From assembly GCA_017429345.1 (NCBI GenBank), contig JAFRPB010000010.1, positions 1 to 36,256 of the forward strand: DNA of 36,256 bases, in the 5' to 3' direction. Positions 1 through 9,096 of the stretch are shown piece after piece (positions within the stretch are counted from its first letter, which is position 1; every line of letters begins with the position of its first letter). The position numbers and the translations under genes were made by a program. The stretch is from Clostridia bacterium. Its GTDB lineage: Bacteria; Bacillota; Clostridia; Oscillospirales; Acutalibacteraceae. The notes below the pieces were generated by a model. The model saw nothing but the letters and a program-made list of their open reading frames with translations, was not told where the DNA came from and did not search any database.

Positions 1-125
1 CGTCTTGCTTGATCTTTGTTCCGTCATATTGCACATCTTCTCCTTGCCAACCGTCAGGTTGCCTGCGGAGAATCTGTACAATCTGACGAAAAAATCTACT
101 GCGCAATCCGCACGCCCGAATTGTG
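1..125 (-). repeat. Structured dispersed repeat, copy A
   Basis: On the minus strand this stretch matches copy B near 8.93-9.06 kb. The longest exact block is 20 nt, AGATTTTTTCGTCAGATTGT, at 78-97 here. Downstream of it lies a small hairpin, CAACC-TGAC-GGTTG, at 48-61. In copy B the same place holds a hairpin with a different stem but a similar TGNN loop. No reading frame is conserved, so it is not a gene remnant. It may continue beyond the left edge of the window. Confidence 0.7.
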
Positions 126-374
126 CGGTGTTGCCTTAAAACGATCCCCGAAAACGCGGTCTGCATATGATCGCCGCAGACCGTAAAAAATGCCGGCAAC
201 TGCTAAGAAACCCGTCTCGGAGTTCCCGAGCGGGTTTCTTTTCTTTCTATGATGTTTTACTGCCGCATACGACCGCGCCGCGACGATCTCTGTCTCACGG
301 GTTCCGGATCCGCATCCGCCGCCTTCCTGTTCTGTTTAAAAACAGTTTCCGACCGCCCGAAAGAAGGTTTCTTT
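126..374. other. Intergenic region without a gene
   Basis: Together with copy A of the repeat this makes 374 bases without a credible gene at the left edge. The only other clear structure is the hairpin terminator at 205-240. Short open frames here overlap that hairpin, have no ribosome binding site and look spurious. Confidence 0.6.
205..250 (+). terminator. Intrinsic terminator-like hairpin
   Basis: Arms AAGAAACCCG (205-214) and CGGGTTTCTT (231-240) enclose an inner CTCGG-AGTTC-CCGAG hairpin. A T-rich run, TTCTTTCTAT, follows on the plus strand. The minus-strand tail is much less T-rich. It is therefore best oriented for a plus-strand transcript entering from outside the window, though it could also stop the minus-strand DUF4038 gene. 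Confidence 0.6.
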
Positions 375-2408
375 TCAGGCAGGAGTGATCCTGATCGCCC
401 AGTCGGCGTCCGTCGGTTTCTCGCCGAGATAATACGTACCGAGCGCGCTCGCGCGGAACGTGCCCTCCCCGCCGTATTCGCCGCTTATCGGGTCGAACCA
501 TTGATACCGGTATTCCGCGCGGGGCGTAAGATTCCCGACCGTACCGGTCGCGATCCCGCCCTTCTGCGTCGTGTTCGCGCGCTCCGCCGCGGACGGGTCG
601 GTGAAGGAATAGAAATACAGCACGATCTCGGAATTATCCCTGTTTGACGCGAATACGGAATATACATCCCTCGCCGGGACAAAATACGCCTTATTGTCAA
701 AGCGCGGGATCAGCTCCCACCAGCTGCCGTCCTCAAGGAAGGAGCGCATATACCCGACCTGATACGAGCTCGGATATTCGAGGGAATCGCGCCAGGTCGC
801 CGCCTGTTTTTCCTCGGCGGTGATCCGGTCGACGCCGTCGTCGCTGTCGTTGTTCTCGTCATAGGTGTTCAGATAGCTCCACGTATCGTGACCGCCCCAG
901 CCGTAACCGTACAGACCGTTGAGATACGCCGTCCAGCCCTGCATACGCGCGCCGAAGTTTTTCGTCCAGAGATAACAGTATTGCCCTTCGTAATCGATCG
1001 CGGGCTTGCCCTGTGAATTATACCAATAGTCTTTGACGACGTCCGCGTCGTAAGGACCCGTTTTCGACGGGCTCCACTGGGCTGCGTAAAACGTGTGCGC
1101 CGATACGTCGCGAAAGGCGGAGGGCGCGGCGTTCCCGTTATAAACGGTCAGTTTCTCCGCTCTGCCGCCGCCGTTTCCGTATGCGGCGGTCGCGCCGGAA
1201 TACTCCTGATGCGCCGAAAGGGGATGCTGATACGCATCGTACGTTTCGATATACTCCGCGACGAGTTTATACGGATTGTTCAGCGCGTTCCATTCGGGAT
1301 GGCTCGCGTCTCCCCAATAAAAATCGTTGTCGACCTCCTGCCCGAGCATCCACATCACGGGATACGCGCCATAACGGGCGACCCAATAGCGACTCAGGGC
1401 TTCAAGATAGGATCTTGCCTCGTCCGAAAGCTCCCGGGCGGTCGTTTTCTTCCCGTTCAGAACGCCGGCGACCGTTGTGTCGACATATCCGCCGTGCTTT
1501 TCGATCAGGCTCTGCATCCCGCTCGGGTAGAAGAATTCCGCGTTCGCGTGCGTCAGGCCCGCTTCGGCGATGATTTCGAACTTTTCGTCGTAGGCGCGAA
1601 AACCTTCAAGATCCGCTTCGCTCACGCCGTCGGTCAGTTCGAACTTTTCGCCGATGGGCTCGCTCTGCCATACGGTGAAGCCCTGCGACGCGCGCTTCGC
1701 GACGATCTCGCGCACCATATCGGCCGTTTCGTCGCCGAGGCTCCAGTGCGTGTCGCCGAGATAAAAGAACGGCGTACCGTCGGCGTAAGTGAAATACTTC
1801 TCCCCCGCTCCCGTCGTCGGGAAGCCGTGTCTGTAAACGTCCAGATCCCCGGCATAATCGGCGCATTCGATCACGCCGGTTTTGCCTTGGAGCCCCGCGT
1901 CGCTTTCGTCGGAGCAGACGGTCTTATAATACCACGTTCCCGCCGAAGGGCACGCCGCGCGCGCCTTCCACACGCTGCCGCCGTCCCAGAAACAGGGGAT
2001 CGTGTACTGCCGCCCGCCGCCGATGAGCACAAGATCGAGCGTCACGTCTGAAAACGGATCGGCATATTCCTTATCGCTTTCAAAAACAATCTCAAACGCC
2101 CGCCATGTCTCGGTCTGTACCGCGGGAACCGACGGATCGACAACGGGGATCTCGCCCGCGGGAGCCGTTTTGTCCGGCAGAGGCGCGGGCTTCGGCAGAT
2201 CCGCGTCCTTCGTTTTTCTGAAAAGGTCAATGAACCGGTAAAATAAATTCACGACCGCGCCGCGAACCTCCTCAAAAGTAAGTATTTGCCCGGAGCACGC
2301 CGCCTTCTCTGCTTTCGCGTTTGCGGCGGCAGTCATTCCGCCGAACGCGGAAAACAGCAGAACAAAGCTCAGGAACAGGCAGACGCCGTTTTTCAAATAG
2401 CTGCGCAT
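375..2408 (-). CDS. Secreted DUF5060/DUF4038 apiosidase-like glycoside hydrolase
   Basis: Predicted extracellular glycoside hydrolase of 677 aa. It has a signal peptide (residues about 1-33), then an amphipathic aromatic segment (LFYRFIDLF) and a Pro-rich linker. A DUF5060-like beta domain follows at about 105-185 (FWDGG, AGTWYYKTVC). The DUF4038 TIM barrel begins with the family signature FFYLGDTHWSL near residue 215 and contains a conserved WMLGQEVDND segment. The C-terminus looks like the beta-sandwich often found on these proteins. Some DUF4038 members (GH140) remove apiose from rhamnogalacturonan II, but the family is broad and the substrate is not settled here. The second of two near ATGs is chosen because the AAGGAG site is 7 nt before it and only 1 nt from the first. 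A promoter at 2635-2663 probably drives it. Confidence 0.85.
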   Translation of the reverse strand: MRSYLKNGVCLFLSFVLLFSAFGGMTAAANAKAEKAACSGQILTFEEVRGAVVNLFYRFIDLFRKTKDADLPKPAPLPDKTAPAGEIPVVDPSVPAVQTETWRAFEIVFESDKEYADPFSDVTLDLVLIGGGRQYTIPCFWDGGSVWKARAACPSAGTWYYKTVCSDESDAGLQGKTGVIECADYAGDLDVYRHGFPTTGAGEKYFTYADGTPFFYLGDTHWSLGDETADMVREIVAKRASQGFTVWQSEPIGEKFELTDGVSEADLEGFRAYDEKFEIIAEAGLTHANAEFFYPSGMQSLIEKHGGYVDTTVAGVLNGKKTTARELSDEARSYLEALSRYWVARYGAYPVMWMLGQEVDNDFYWGDASHPEWNALNNPYKLVAEYIETYDAYQHPLSAHQEYSGATAAYGNGGGRAEKLTVYNGNAAPSAFRDVSAHTFYAAQWSPSKTGPYDADVVKDYWYNSQGKPAIDYEGQYCYLWTKNFGARMQGWTAYLNGLYGYGWGGHDTWSYLNTYDENNDSDDGVDRITAEEKQAATWRDSLEYPSSYQVGYMRSFLEDGSWWELIPRFDNKAYFVPARDVYSVFASNRDNSEIVLYFYSFTDPSAAERANTTQKGGIATGTVGNLTPRAEYRYQWFDPISGEYGGEGTFRASALGTYYLGEKPTDADWAIRITPA

Positions 2409-2445
2409 AAGCATTCTCCTTGAAATTCATTTTTATTACAAAACG

Positions 2446-2637
2446 TCACTTCCGTGAAGCGACCGTTTCGTTTATGATCGCGACGGTATCTCCCGGCACG
2501 GTCTCGATCCCATCTTCAAGCTGTTCGGGGGAAAGCTCCGCGGGCGCACTGCTGATCGTGACCGAGATTTCCTCCGCGGGGAACGCGACGCGCAGAAGCC
2601 CGCCTTTTTCGGCGACGATCCGAGCGCCGTTCTCATA
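2446..2637 (-). pseudogene. Coding-like fragment without a start codon
   Basis: An open minus-strand frame of 63 codons ends at TGA (2446-2448) and is bounded upstream by TAA (2638-2640). It has no ATG, GTG or TTG start. Its translation is protein-like, for example VAFPAEEISVTISSAPAEL, and its codon usage resembles the neighbours. It fits the C-terminal end of a secreted or glycosidase-type protein whose 5' part has been lost. It now sits in the leader of the DUF4038 gene, directly behind a promoter-like sequence. A chance open frame in GC-rich leader DNA is the alternative. Confidence 0.4.
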
Positions 2638-2663
2638 TTATGGTTTTTCAGAGAAAAAGTCAA
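2635..2663 (-). promoter_or_regulatory. Sigma-A-type promoter for the DUF4038 gene
   Basis: On the minus strand, -35 TTGACT (2658-2663) and -10 TAATAT (2635-2640) are separated by exactly 17 bp. A CATAAT alternative -10 lies 2 bp closer. It falls between the end of the TetR gene and the DUF4038 gene, so the latter probably has its own transcript with a leader of about 220 nt. Confidence 0.55.
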
Positions 2664-2683
2664 GGCGTATTTCGTGTTGCCGT

Positions 2684-3250
2684 TTACCGTGCGAGATGTT
2701 CAAGAGCGGAGGCGTTCAGCGTGAACAGCAGCTCCACCAGCTCCGGCACCGCGGCGGCGTAGTCCGAGCGGATCCACTGGGTGATGATGCCGAAGCTGCC
2801 GTTGAGCAGATACGAATAGATATACTGCTGTTTCGCCGCGTCCATCGTCAGCTGCATATGCTCGAACAAGTTCAGAAGCGAGAGCTGCATAAATCTGCTT
2901 TTGAAGGCGGGGTCCGCCGCCGTGACCAGCAGCACGCGGAAAATTTTGTCGTTCTCGCGGATATAGCGCAGAAACGACGAAACGTACTGCGCGCCGCCGC
3001 CCTTCTGCTGTTCGCCGATCTTTTTGATGTGCTCCGCAGTCTCGCGCAGCACGTCTTCCTCCGCCTCGGCAAGCACCTCTCTCGGTTCGGTATAATGCGC
3101 GTAAAACGTGGAGCGGTTCAGCTCCGCCCGCGCGCAGAGCTCCCGGACCGAGATCTTTTCAATGCCGCCTTTTTCTTCCAGAAGCTCGAGAACGGCGTTC
3201 TGAAACAGCTTTTTTGAAAGCCGCGTGCGCTGGTTGTCTTTTGTATTCAT
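2684..3250 (-). CDS. TetR/AcrR family transcriptional regulator
   Basis: 188-aa DNA-binding regulator. The N-terminal helix-turn-helix occupies residues about 10-55, with the typical stretch ISVRELCARAELNRSTFYAH. An all-helical ligand-binding and dimerisation domain follows, of the type in short clostridial TetR proteins (TetR_C-like). An AAGGAG ribosome binding site lies 7 nt before the ATG. It is divergent from the GPH symporter/GH78 operon 305 bp away, and a perfect palindrome in that operon's promoter makes it the likely local repressor. An oligosaccharide or sugar inducer is an inference. The family call is firm; target and ligand are not shown. Confidence 0.9.
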   Translation of the reverse strand: MNTKDNQRTRLSKKLFQNAVLELLEEKGGIEKISVRELCARAELNRSTFYAHYTEPREVLAEAEEDVLRETAEHIKKIGEQQKGGGAQYVSSFLRYIRENDKIFRVLLVTAADPAFKSRFMQLSLLNLFEHMQLTMDAAKQQYIYSYLLNGSFGIITQWIRSDYAAAVPELVELLFTLNASALEHLAR

Positions 3251-3262
3251 CTTACTGCTCCT

Positions 3263-3420
3263 TCAATCAATTCGCGAAAATTTCCGCTTGTCTGAACGCC
3301 GCAATACGGCGTCAGAAATCCTCGACAGGCTACAGCCTGCCTTGCGGTTTCTTCCTTGTCTTCCGCCGTTGATCCGGCGCGTAAATAATTCACGACTTAA
3401 TTGGCGGAGCAGGAAAACCC
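3263..3420 (-). repeat. Possible divergent copy C of the structured repeat
   Basis: On the minus strand an ACCGCAAGG block is followed by the hairpin CAGGC-TGTA-GCCTG (3326-3339). The order of elements matches copies A and B: ACCGCA(A)GG, hairpin with TGNN loop, then (A/G)AGG. A second hairpin, ACGCCG-CAATA-CGGCGT, lies at about 3297-3313. The CGTCAGATTTTTTCG half of copies A and B is missing, so membership is uncertain. It fills most of the leader upstream of the TetR gene, and nothing coding is seen between 3251 and 3555. Confidence 0.35.
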
Positions 3421-3457
3421 CGTCACTTTCCCATCGTTTTGTCGGGTTTAACGCCAA

Positions 3458-3473
3458 ATCAGGAAAAACTGAT
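3458..3473. promoter_or_regulatory. Perfect dyad next to the symporter promoter
   Basis: ATCAG-GAAAAA-CTGAT is a perfect inverted repeat ending 2 bp upstream of the -35 box of the symporter operon. It is a possible second operator or activator site. There is no independent support. Confidence 0.35.
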
Positions 3474-3475
3474 GA

Positions 3476-3504
3476 TTGTAAAACCGACACAGTGTCTGTA
3501 TAAT
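3476..3504 (+). promoter_or_regulatory. Promoter with embedded TetR-type operator
   Basis: -35 TTGTAA (3476-3481), a 17-bp spacer and a perfect -10 TATAAT (3499-3504) lie upstream of the symporter gene. The spacer contains the perfect palindrome GACACAGTGTC (3486-3496), placed so that a bound dimer would block RNA polymerase. With a TetR gene divergently adjacent, this is the obvious candidate operator. The binding itself is inferred. Confidence 0.75.
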
Positions 3505-3555
3505 AAGAGTGTAAGATAAATTTTTCCGTTTGTCAAGAGATAAGGAGCGAATGGT

Positions 3556-5115
3556 ATGAGATTTCCCGACAGCCCGCTGCTGAAAAGCCGCATCAAGAGC
3601 GAGACCGTGACGAAAAGCGAAAAATGGCTCGGCTATCTTTTGGGACCCGCCGGGGCGCTGCTGCTTAACGCCGTGCTGGCGACGTATCTGAACGTGTATT
3701 ATACGGACGTGCTGAACCTCACGCCCTTGTGGGGCGGCGTATTCCTGACCGTGTTCCCGATCGTCTCGAAGATCATCGACGCGGTCACGAACGTGATCAT
3801 GGGGCAGGTCATCGACCGCACGAAAACGAAAGAGGGCAAGGCGCGGCCCTGGCTGCTGCTCTCCGCGTTTCTCGTGCCCGTGACGGGCATTCTGCTGTTC
3901 ACCGTGCCGGAGAGCAGCGATACCGTGAAGGCGATCTGGGTGATGATCTCCTATAACCTGTTCTATTCCTTCGCCTATACGATCTTCAATATGAGCCACA
4001 ACCTGATGGTGCCGCTCTCCACCCGCGACGGCACCGCGCGCGGCGGGCTTTCGGTCTTCAATCAGATCACGACGATCATGATGAGCGGCATCCTCGTGGC
4101 GCTTGTGTTCCCGATGGTCGTCATGCCGATGATCGGCGTGGACAAAAGCAAATGGATCACGCTGATGACGGTGCTCTCGATCCTCGCGCTGCCGCTGACG
4201 CTGCTCGAATATTATTTCACGAAAGAGCGCGTCACGGAGGAAGCGGAGAACGCCGGCGAGGAGACGAAGCTGCCGTTCCTCATGCAGCTGAAGATCCTGT
4301 TTACCGATAAATACATGATCCTCATGTACGCGTATTTTCTGATCTATACGGTCGGCGTAACGCTGAAAAACCTCGGCCTCGTCTACTACTGCAACTACGT
4401 ACTCGGCACCTATAACGACGGGATCACGCAGATGCTCGTCTCCGTGATCGGCGGCATCCCGATGGGCATCGGCATCTTCGCGGTGTGGCCGCTCGCGAAG
4501 AAATTCGGCAAGCGCAACGTGACGATGGTCGGCTTTATCCTCTACGCCGCCGGTTCGCTGATCTGCTGGATCTTCTCGCACAATCTCGTGATCGTGCTGA
4601 TCGGGCAGTTCATCAAGAACATCGGCGGTCTGCCCTGCGCGTACGTATTCATGGCGCTGTTCGCCGACTGCCTCGACCACCTCGAGTGGAAAAAGGACCT
4701 GCGCATGGACGGCGCGGCGATGTCGATCTACAACATCATCGCCGTGGCGATGGTGGGCATCATGACCGGCGTGTTCAACTGGATGCTCGCAAAGGCGGGG
4801 TATCTCGCGCCGATCACCGCAGAAAGCGCCGCGGACGCCGCCTCGAAGCTCGCGGCGAACGGCTGGACCTCGCAGCTCCCGCTCGAGAATCTCAAGCCCG
4901 CGGCGGACGGCGTTCTTACTGTCGCCATGCGGCAGCCGGACAGCGTCTCGTGGGTGATTTCCTTTGCGTTCGTCGGTCTGGAGGTATTCACCGGCGCGAC
5001 GCTGGTGGCGATCCTGTTCTTCCTGAACGTGGAAAAGAAGCTGCCCGAGGAACAGGCCGAGATCAAAGCAAGACACGCGTCCCGGGAAACGGAGGACGGA
5101 AATGAAAGCGATTGA
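3556..5115 (+). CDS. GPH-family sugar:cation symporter (MFS)
   Basis: 519-aa polytopic membrane protein with about 12 hydrophobic segments. The first loop carries the glycoside-pentoside-hexuronide signature: D75 in [10 protein letters not shown] and D87 in [17 protein letters not shown]. Members couple uptake of glycosides or oligosaccharides to Na+ or H+. AAGGAG lies upstream of the chosen ATG; a nearer ATG at 3551 runs into a stop at once. The stop overlaps the start of the GH78 gene by 14 bp, so the two are translationally coupled and the cargo is probably a rhamnose-containing oligosaccharide. A region of about 50 residues rich in small amino acids near 415-460 looks like an extended loop. 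The C-terminus is a charged cytoplasmic tail. Confidence 0.9.
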   Translation: MRFPDSPLLKSRIKSETVTKSEKWLGYLLGPAGALLLNAVLATYLNVYYTDVLNLTPLWGGVFLTVFPIVSKIIDAVTNVIMGQVIDRTKTKEGKARPWLLLSAFLVPVTGILLFTVPESSDTVKAIWVMISYNLFYSFAYTIFNMSHNLMVPLSTRDGTARGGLSVFNQITTIMMSGILVALVFPMVVMPMIGVDKSKWITLMTVLSILALPLTLLEYYFTKERVTEEAENAGEETKLPFLMQLKILFTDKYMILMYAYFLIYTVGVTLKNLGLVYYCNYVLGTYNDGITQMLVSVIGGIPMGIGIFAVWPLAKKFGKRNVTMVGFILYAAGSLICWIFSHNLVIVLIGQFIKNIGGLPCAYVFMALFADCLDHLEWKKDLRMDGAAMSIYNIIAVAMVGIMTGVFNWMLAKAGYLAPITAESAADAASKLAANGWTSQLPLENLKPAADGVLTVAMRQPDSVSWVISFAFVGLEVFTGATLVAILFFLNVEKKLPEEQAEIKARHASRETEDGNESD

Positions 5116-7627
5116 TCTAAGAACGGAATATCTCATTGACCCGATCGGGATCGACATCGAACAGCCCCGTATTTTCTGGAACTGCGCAGGCGGCGTCACG
5201 CAGACCGCCTACCGCATCGTCAGCGAAAAATGGGACAGCGGCAAGGTCGAAAGCGCGTCGATGCGCGCGGAATACCCGCTGCCGCTCGCCTCGGGCGAAC
5301 GGGTGAATTATCAGATCAAACTCTGGGACGAAAACGGCGAAGAGGGCGAATGGTCCGCCCCCGCGTTCTTCGAGACGGGGCTTTTGCGCGCGGAGGATTG
5401 GCGCGCGGAATGGATCACCGGCGATTACAAGGTCGATAAAAAGCGGCGTTATCCCGTCGACTGCTTCAAAAAAGAGTTTGCCGTGAATGGAAAGGTCATT
5501 GCGGCGCGGCTGTATATTACCGCCTGCGGACTCTACTCTGCCGAACTCAACGGCATGCGCGTCTCCATGCCGCTCGCCCCGGGGATCACCGATTACCGGA
5601 AACGCGTGCAGTATCAGGTGTACGACGTGACGGATCTTTTAAGAGAAAACAATACGCTGACCGTCGAGCTTGCCGACGGCTGGTACCGCGGCTCCGTCGG
5701 CGCGTGGGGCGTCAGGAACCAATACGGGACCGAGACGAAGCTGCTTTTGCAGCTCGAGATCACGTATGAGGACGGCGAAACAGAGCGGATCGTCACGGAC
5801 GGAACGTGGCGTTGGTCGAACGACGGTCCGATCCGCTTCGCCGACAACAAGGACGGCGAAATTGTCGACGCGCGCATGACGCCGACTTACGCGCGATACG
5901 CCAGAGTTACGGCGCACCCCGTCGTACCGACCGCGTCGAACAACGTCCCGCTCGCCGAAAAAGAGACCTTCAAAGGCGCGCTCACGGTTGCGCCGGGCGG
6001 CAAAAAGCTTCTTGATTTCGGGCAGAACATCGCCGGGTACATCTCATTCGGGATTAATGCGAAAGCCGGGCAGAAGATCACCTTCCGCTTCGGCGAGATG
6101 CTGAAAGACGGCGAGCTGTATCAGAAAAACATCCAGCTCTCGAATAAATTAAAAACGACGCCCCTGCAGAAGATCGAATACGTCTGCAAGGACGGCGTGA
6201 ACGAATACAAAACGAAGTTCGCGATCTTCGGTTTTCAGTACGCCGAAATCGAGACCGACGCGCCGGTCGGAGCGGACGACGTGACCGCGATCGCCGTTTA
6301 CTCCGATATGGAGGAGACCGGAGCTTTCCGTTCCTCGAATGCGCTGCTTGACAAATTCGTCGACGCGACGCGCTGGAGCGCAAAGAACAACAGCGCGGAC
6401 CTGCCCACCGACTGCCCGACGCGGGAGCGCCACGGGTGGCTCGGCGACGCGCAGATCTTCGTGAACACGGCGGGTTATCTTTTTAATTATCTGCCCTTCG
6501 CACGCAAATTCGAGAACGATATCTGCGACGCGCAGCTGGGAAACGGTTGCTTTACGCAGATCGCCCCCGTCGGCGGCGTGGACTTCTATATGCGCCCGAT
6601 GGACGGCTCTGCCGGCTGGTCGGACGCGGGCGTGTTCATCCCGTACCGCCTGTACCGGCGCTACGGCGACAGGCGGATGCTGACCGAATACTACGAGCGG
6701 ATGAAGCGCTTTACCGAATACAAAATAAATACGATCGGCAGATGGTACCCGACCGCCGTGCCGACCGGGATCGGTCTTCGGCACGCGGGCAGCATCTCGA
6801 ACTACGGGCAATCTTACGGCGAATGGGCGGAGCCCGCGGACGTAAACCGCTTCTCCGTTTCGGATTTCATTGCGCCGCACCCCGAGGAGACCACGGCGTA
6901 TCTTGTGTATCTGTTCGGCTGCATGGCGAAGATCGCGAAGATCCTCGATCGGCCGGAGGACGCGAAGCGTTATACCGCTTACGCCCTGAAGGTGAGAGAC
7001 GGTTATCGGGAACTTGTCTGCACGAAAAAATACTCCCTTGACACCGACCGGCAGGCAAAGCTCGTGCGCCCCTTGTATTTCGGTCTGCTCGCCGAAGGAC
7101 AGGCGACGTACGCCGGGAGGCGGCTGATCAGAGCGCTTGAAAACTACGGCTGGCGGCTCGGCACGGGCTTTCTCTCGACGCCGCTGATCCTCTACGTGCT
7201 CGAAAAGATCGATATCGAATACGCCTACCGGCTGCTCGAAAATGAGGAACGGCCCGGCTGGCTCTCGATGCCGAAGGCGGGCGCGAACACGATCTGGGAA
7301 GCCTGGGAAGGCCCCGATTCCGACGGTGGCGGCATCGGCTCGCTGAACCACTATTCCAAAGGCGCCGTCGTCGAATGGCTGTTCGGCGAGATGTGCGGTA
7401 TTCACGTCGCCGGCGAGAACCGTTTCGTGATCGCCCCGCGCCCCGGCGGGCATTTCACGCATGCCGAAGCCGAATACAAAAGCGTTTACGGCAGGGTGAA
7501 AAGCGGATGGGAAAAGACCGAAACCGGGTACAGCTATCAAATAGAGATCCCGGCGAACTGCAAGGCCTGCGTCCGCCTGCCGGACGGGACGGAGCATACC
7601 GTATGTGCAGGGAGCTATACGTTCTGA
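5102..7627 (+). CDS. Alpha-L-rhamnosidase, GH78
   Basis: 841-aa enzyme that releases terminal alpha-L-rhamnose. The order is the standard GH78 one: an N-terminal Ig-like segment ([16 protein letters not shown]), a beta-sandwich with [14 protein letters not shown] near 140, a concanavalin-like domain, an (alpha/alpha)6 barrel and a C-terminal beta domain. The catalytic signature is D437 to D449, [13 protein letters not shown], with the acidic residues where the family expects them. A late aromatic motif (TIWEAWEG) and [10 protein letters not shown] are also typical. There is no signal peptide, so it acts in the cytoplasm on imported substrate. It overlaps the symporter gene by 14 bp and is followed 14 bp later by a lipoprotein gene. 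Confidence 0.93.
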   Translation: MKAIDLRTEYLIDPIGIDIEQPRIFWNCAGGVTQTAYRIVSEKWDSGKVESASMRAEYPLPLASGERVNYQIKLWDENGEEGEWSAPAFFETGLLRAEDWRAEWITGDYKVDKKRRYPVDCFKKEFAVNGKVIAARLYITACGLYSAELNGMRVSMPLAPGITDYRKRVQYQVYDVTDLLRENNTLTVELADGWYRGSVGAWGVRNQYGTETKLLLQLEITYEDGETERIVTDGTWRWSNDGPIRFADNKDGEIVDARMTPTYARYARVTAHPVVPTASNNVPLAEKETFKGALTVAPGGKKLLDFGQNIAGYISFGINAKAGQKITFRFGEMLKDGELYQKNIQLSNKLKTTPLQKIEYVCKDGVNEYKTKFAIFGFQYAEIETDAPVGADDVTAIAVYSDMEETGAFRSSNALLDKFVDATRWSAKNNSADLPTDCPTRERHGWLGDAQIFVNTAGYLFNYLPFARKFENDICDAQLGNGCFTQIAPVGGVDFYMRPMDGSAGWSDAGVFIPYRLYRRYGDRRMLTEYYERMKRFTEYKINTIGRWYPTAVPTGIGLRHAGSISNYGQSYGEWAEPADVNRFSVSDFIAPHPEETTAYLVYLFGCMAKIAKILDRPEDAKRYTAYALKVRDGYRELVCTKKYSLDTDRQAKLVRPLYFGLLAEGQATYAGRRLIRALENYGWRLGTGFLSTPLILYVLEKIDIEYAYRLLENEERPGWLSMPKAGANTIWEAWEGPDSDGGGIGSLNHYSKGAVVEWLFGEMCGIHVAGENRFVIAPRPGGHFTHAEAEYKSVYGRVKSGWEKTETGYSYQIEIPANCKACVRLPDGTEHTVCAGSYTF

Positions 7628-7641
7628 AAGAGGGAATTATC

Positions 7642-8724
7642 ATGAAAAAGAATATCATATTGATCGTTCTGCTGCTCGCCGCCGTACTGTTCCTGCTCGC
7701 AGGGTGCCGCACGGCGAACAGCCCGGACCCGAGCAAGCCGATCGTCGTCGCGTTCGTCGGCGAAGCGCCGCAGATCCCCGGCGTGAACGCATCTCCCGCG
7801 CAGGCGGCTCCCGCAGCGCAGAACGACAGCGCCGCGTCTGTGCAGCCAAGTGTAAATACACCCGCGCAGACGCCGGCGGCGTCTGTCCCCGCGGCGCAGT
7901 CCGCGCAGCCTTCGACTCCGGCACCGACGACGCAGAAAAGCGAAACGCAGAACGATACGCCGACGCAGCAGGCGGCGCAGCCCGCGCAGCAGACGCAGGA
8001 AACGCCCTCAACGCCCGCCTCGCAGCCCGCGCAGCAGGAACAGCCCACGCAGCAGCAGGATCAGCCGCAGCCCACGCAGCCTGCGGCTCCGGCGAGAGAC
8101 GAGGCGCAGATCAACGGGATCGTCGAGCTTTACAATACCGCGGTCAACAAGGTCAAAAAAGAGGCTTCGACCCTGACGAGAAACTACAAACACGTTTCCG
8201 CGCCGGAGGATCAGCTCGAGCTGCCGGGCGCGATCCAGGGGCTCGGCAAGACCGCGATCGGCACCTTCGTCAAGGGGACCGATACCCCCGAATCCTGGAC
8301 GAGCAAGGACGATATGAACATCGTTTTTCCCGTCGGCAACACCGATTATTCGTCGCACCTGACCGCGGATATGGTCGAGACCGCGACGCGCGAGGATACC
8401 GGAAGCAGTTACAAGATCTATATCAAGCTCTATGACGATAAGCTTACGAGTCCCGCGAAGGGGGAGGGCTACGCGGGCGTGTTCAACACGATCACCGCCT
8501 CCACCTTCGAGGAGATCAGCGTCCCCACCGTGACCTTCAACAAGGTGGACGTGAACGGCGTGAAGGGCTCGATCTTGTGCACGGTCGATAAGGCGACAGA
8601 CCGCGTAACGGAGATCACGTTTGCAAATACCGATATCCTTTCCCTTGAGGTCAAGGTCCTCGTCTCCACGCTGAACGCGAAGCTCGCCCTCGAGGTCGAG
8701 GAGAACTACTCCGTCGCGTATTAA
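7642..8724 (+). CDS. Lipoprotein with Q/P/A/T-rich linker and unknown C-terminal domain
   Basis: 360-aa predicted lipoprotein. The start at 7642 has an AGAGGG site upstream and gives a proper signal sequence ending in the lipobox FLLAGC. Residues about 30-150 are a low-complexity Gln/Pro/Ala/Thr linker with repeated QPAQQ-like units. This would hold the C-terminal domain away from the membrane. The C-terminal 200 residues are a mixed alpha/beta domain that I do not recognise; it begins with a helix (INGIVELYNTAVNKVKKE) and ends in beta-rich segments. The same C-terminal design occurs in surface lipoproteins of gut Clostridia. It is last in the symporter/GH78 operon. A glycan-binding role is possible but not shown. 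Confidence 0.85.
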   Translation: MKKNIILIVLLLAAVLFLLAGCRTANSPDPSKPIVVAFVGEAPQIPGVNASPAQAAPAAQNDSAASVQPSVNTPAQTPAASVPAAQSAQPSTPAPTTQKSETQNDTPTQQAAQPAQQTQETPSTPASQPAQQEQPTQQQDQPQPTQPAAPARDEAQINGIVELYNTAVNKVKKEASTLTRNYKHVSAPEDQLELPGAIQGLGKTAIGTFVKGTDTPESWTSKDDMNIVFPVGNTDYSSHLTADMVETATREDTGSSYKIYIKLYDDKLTSPAKGEGYAGVFNTITASTFEEISVPTVTFNKVDVNGVKGSILCTVDKATDRVTEITFANTDILSLEVKVLVSTLNAKLALEVEENYSVAY

Positions 8725-8763
8725 CAGGGGTGTGCAGAATAAAAAAAGAACGCAAAAAGAAAA

Positions 8764-8836
8764 GCAGGACGGGAAAAATCGTCCTGCCGCTTTACCGACA
8801 ATAACGAACCGCCGGGGACTTCCCCGGCGGTTCGTT
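8764..8836 (+). terminator. Tandem hairpins ending the symporter-GH78-lipoprotein operon
   Basis: Hairpin 1 is GCAGGACG / CGTCCTGC (8764-8787). Hairpin 2 is a perfect 15-bp stem, AACGAACCGCCGGGG / CCCCGGCGGTTCGTT (8803-8836), with loop ACTT. Neither is followed by a strong T-run, so termination could be Rho-dependent or the hairpins may protect the mRNA 3' end. The symmetry would also allow function on the opposite strand for the GH29 operon. Confidence 0.6.
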
Positions 8837-8928
8837 GCTGTCCTATTATTGTTCCGGCATGCGGGACGCCGACGCTTTTACGAAAAGTCCGGCGAGATCC
8901 CGTTCTTTGAATACTATGTAAGCGCTGA

Positions 8929-9060
8929 TTAATTCCGGTGCGCAGATTGCGCCGTCAGATTTTTTCGTCAGATTGTTCAAAAAGACCGCAGGAAGGCTGT
9001 CGCCTTTCAAGGGATTTTTGGGCGATATGACGGGAAAGATGCAAGCAAGGTGCGTGCCGA
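8929..9060 (+). repeat. Structured dispersed repeat, copy B
   Basis: Contains the 20-nt block AGATTTTTTCGTCAGATTGT (8957-8976) shared with copy A. Then come CCGCAGG, the hairpin AAGGC-TGTC-GCCTT (8993-9006, extendable to 7 bp) and an ATATGACGG block near 9025, also shared with copy A. The rest of 8725-9096 is gene-free apart from the tandem hairpins. An open frame crosses the repeat, but the corresponding frame in copy A is interrupted by stops, so the repeat is not coding. Confidence 0.7.
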
Positions 9061-9096
9061 ATCTTCAGATGCGAATGAATCAGTGGTTACCTATAA

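Noticed and set aside
3448..5199. 583-codon minus-strand open frame opposite the GPH symporter gene
   Set aside because: It is the reverse shadow of a well-supported membrane protein in GC-rich DNA; it is His/Asp/Arg-rich low-complexity and has no family signature.
7840..8095. Tandem CAG-rich units that might suggest a CRISPR or satellite array
   Set aside because: Units are irregular and in frame; they encode the Q/P/A/T-rich linker of the lipoprotein. No CRISPR array was seen.
8732..8932. 66-codon open frame after the lipoprotein gene
   Set aside because: It runs through two perfect hairpins, so it is terminator sequence read as protein.
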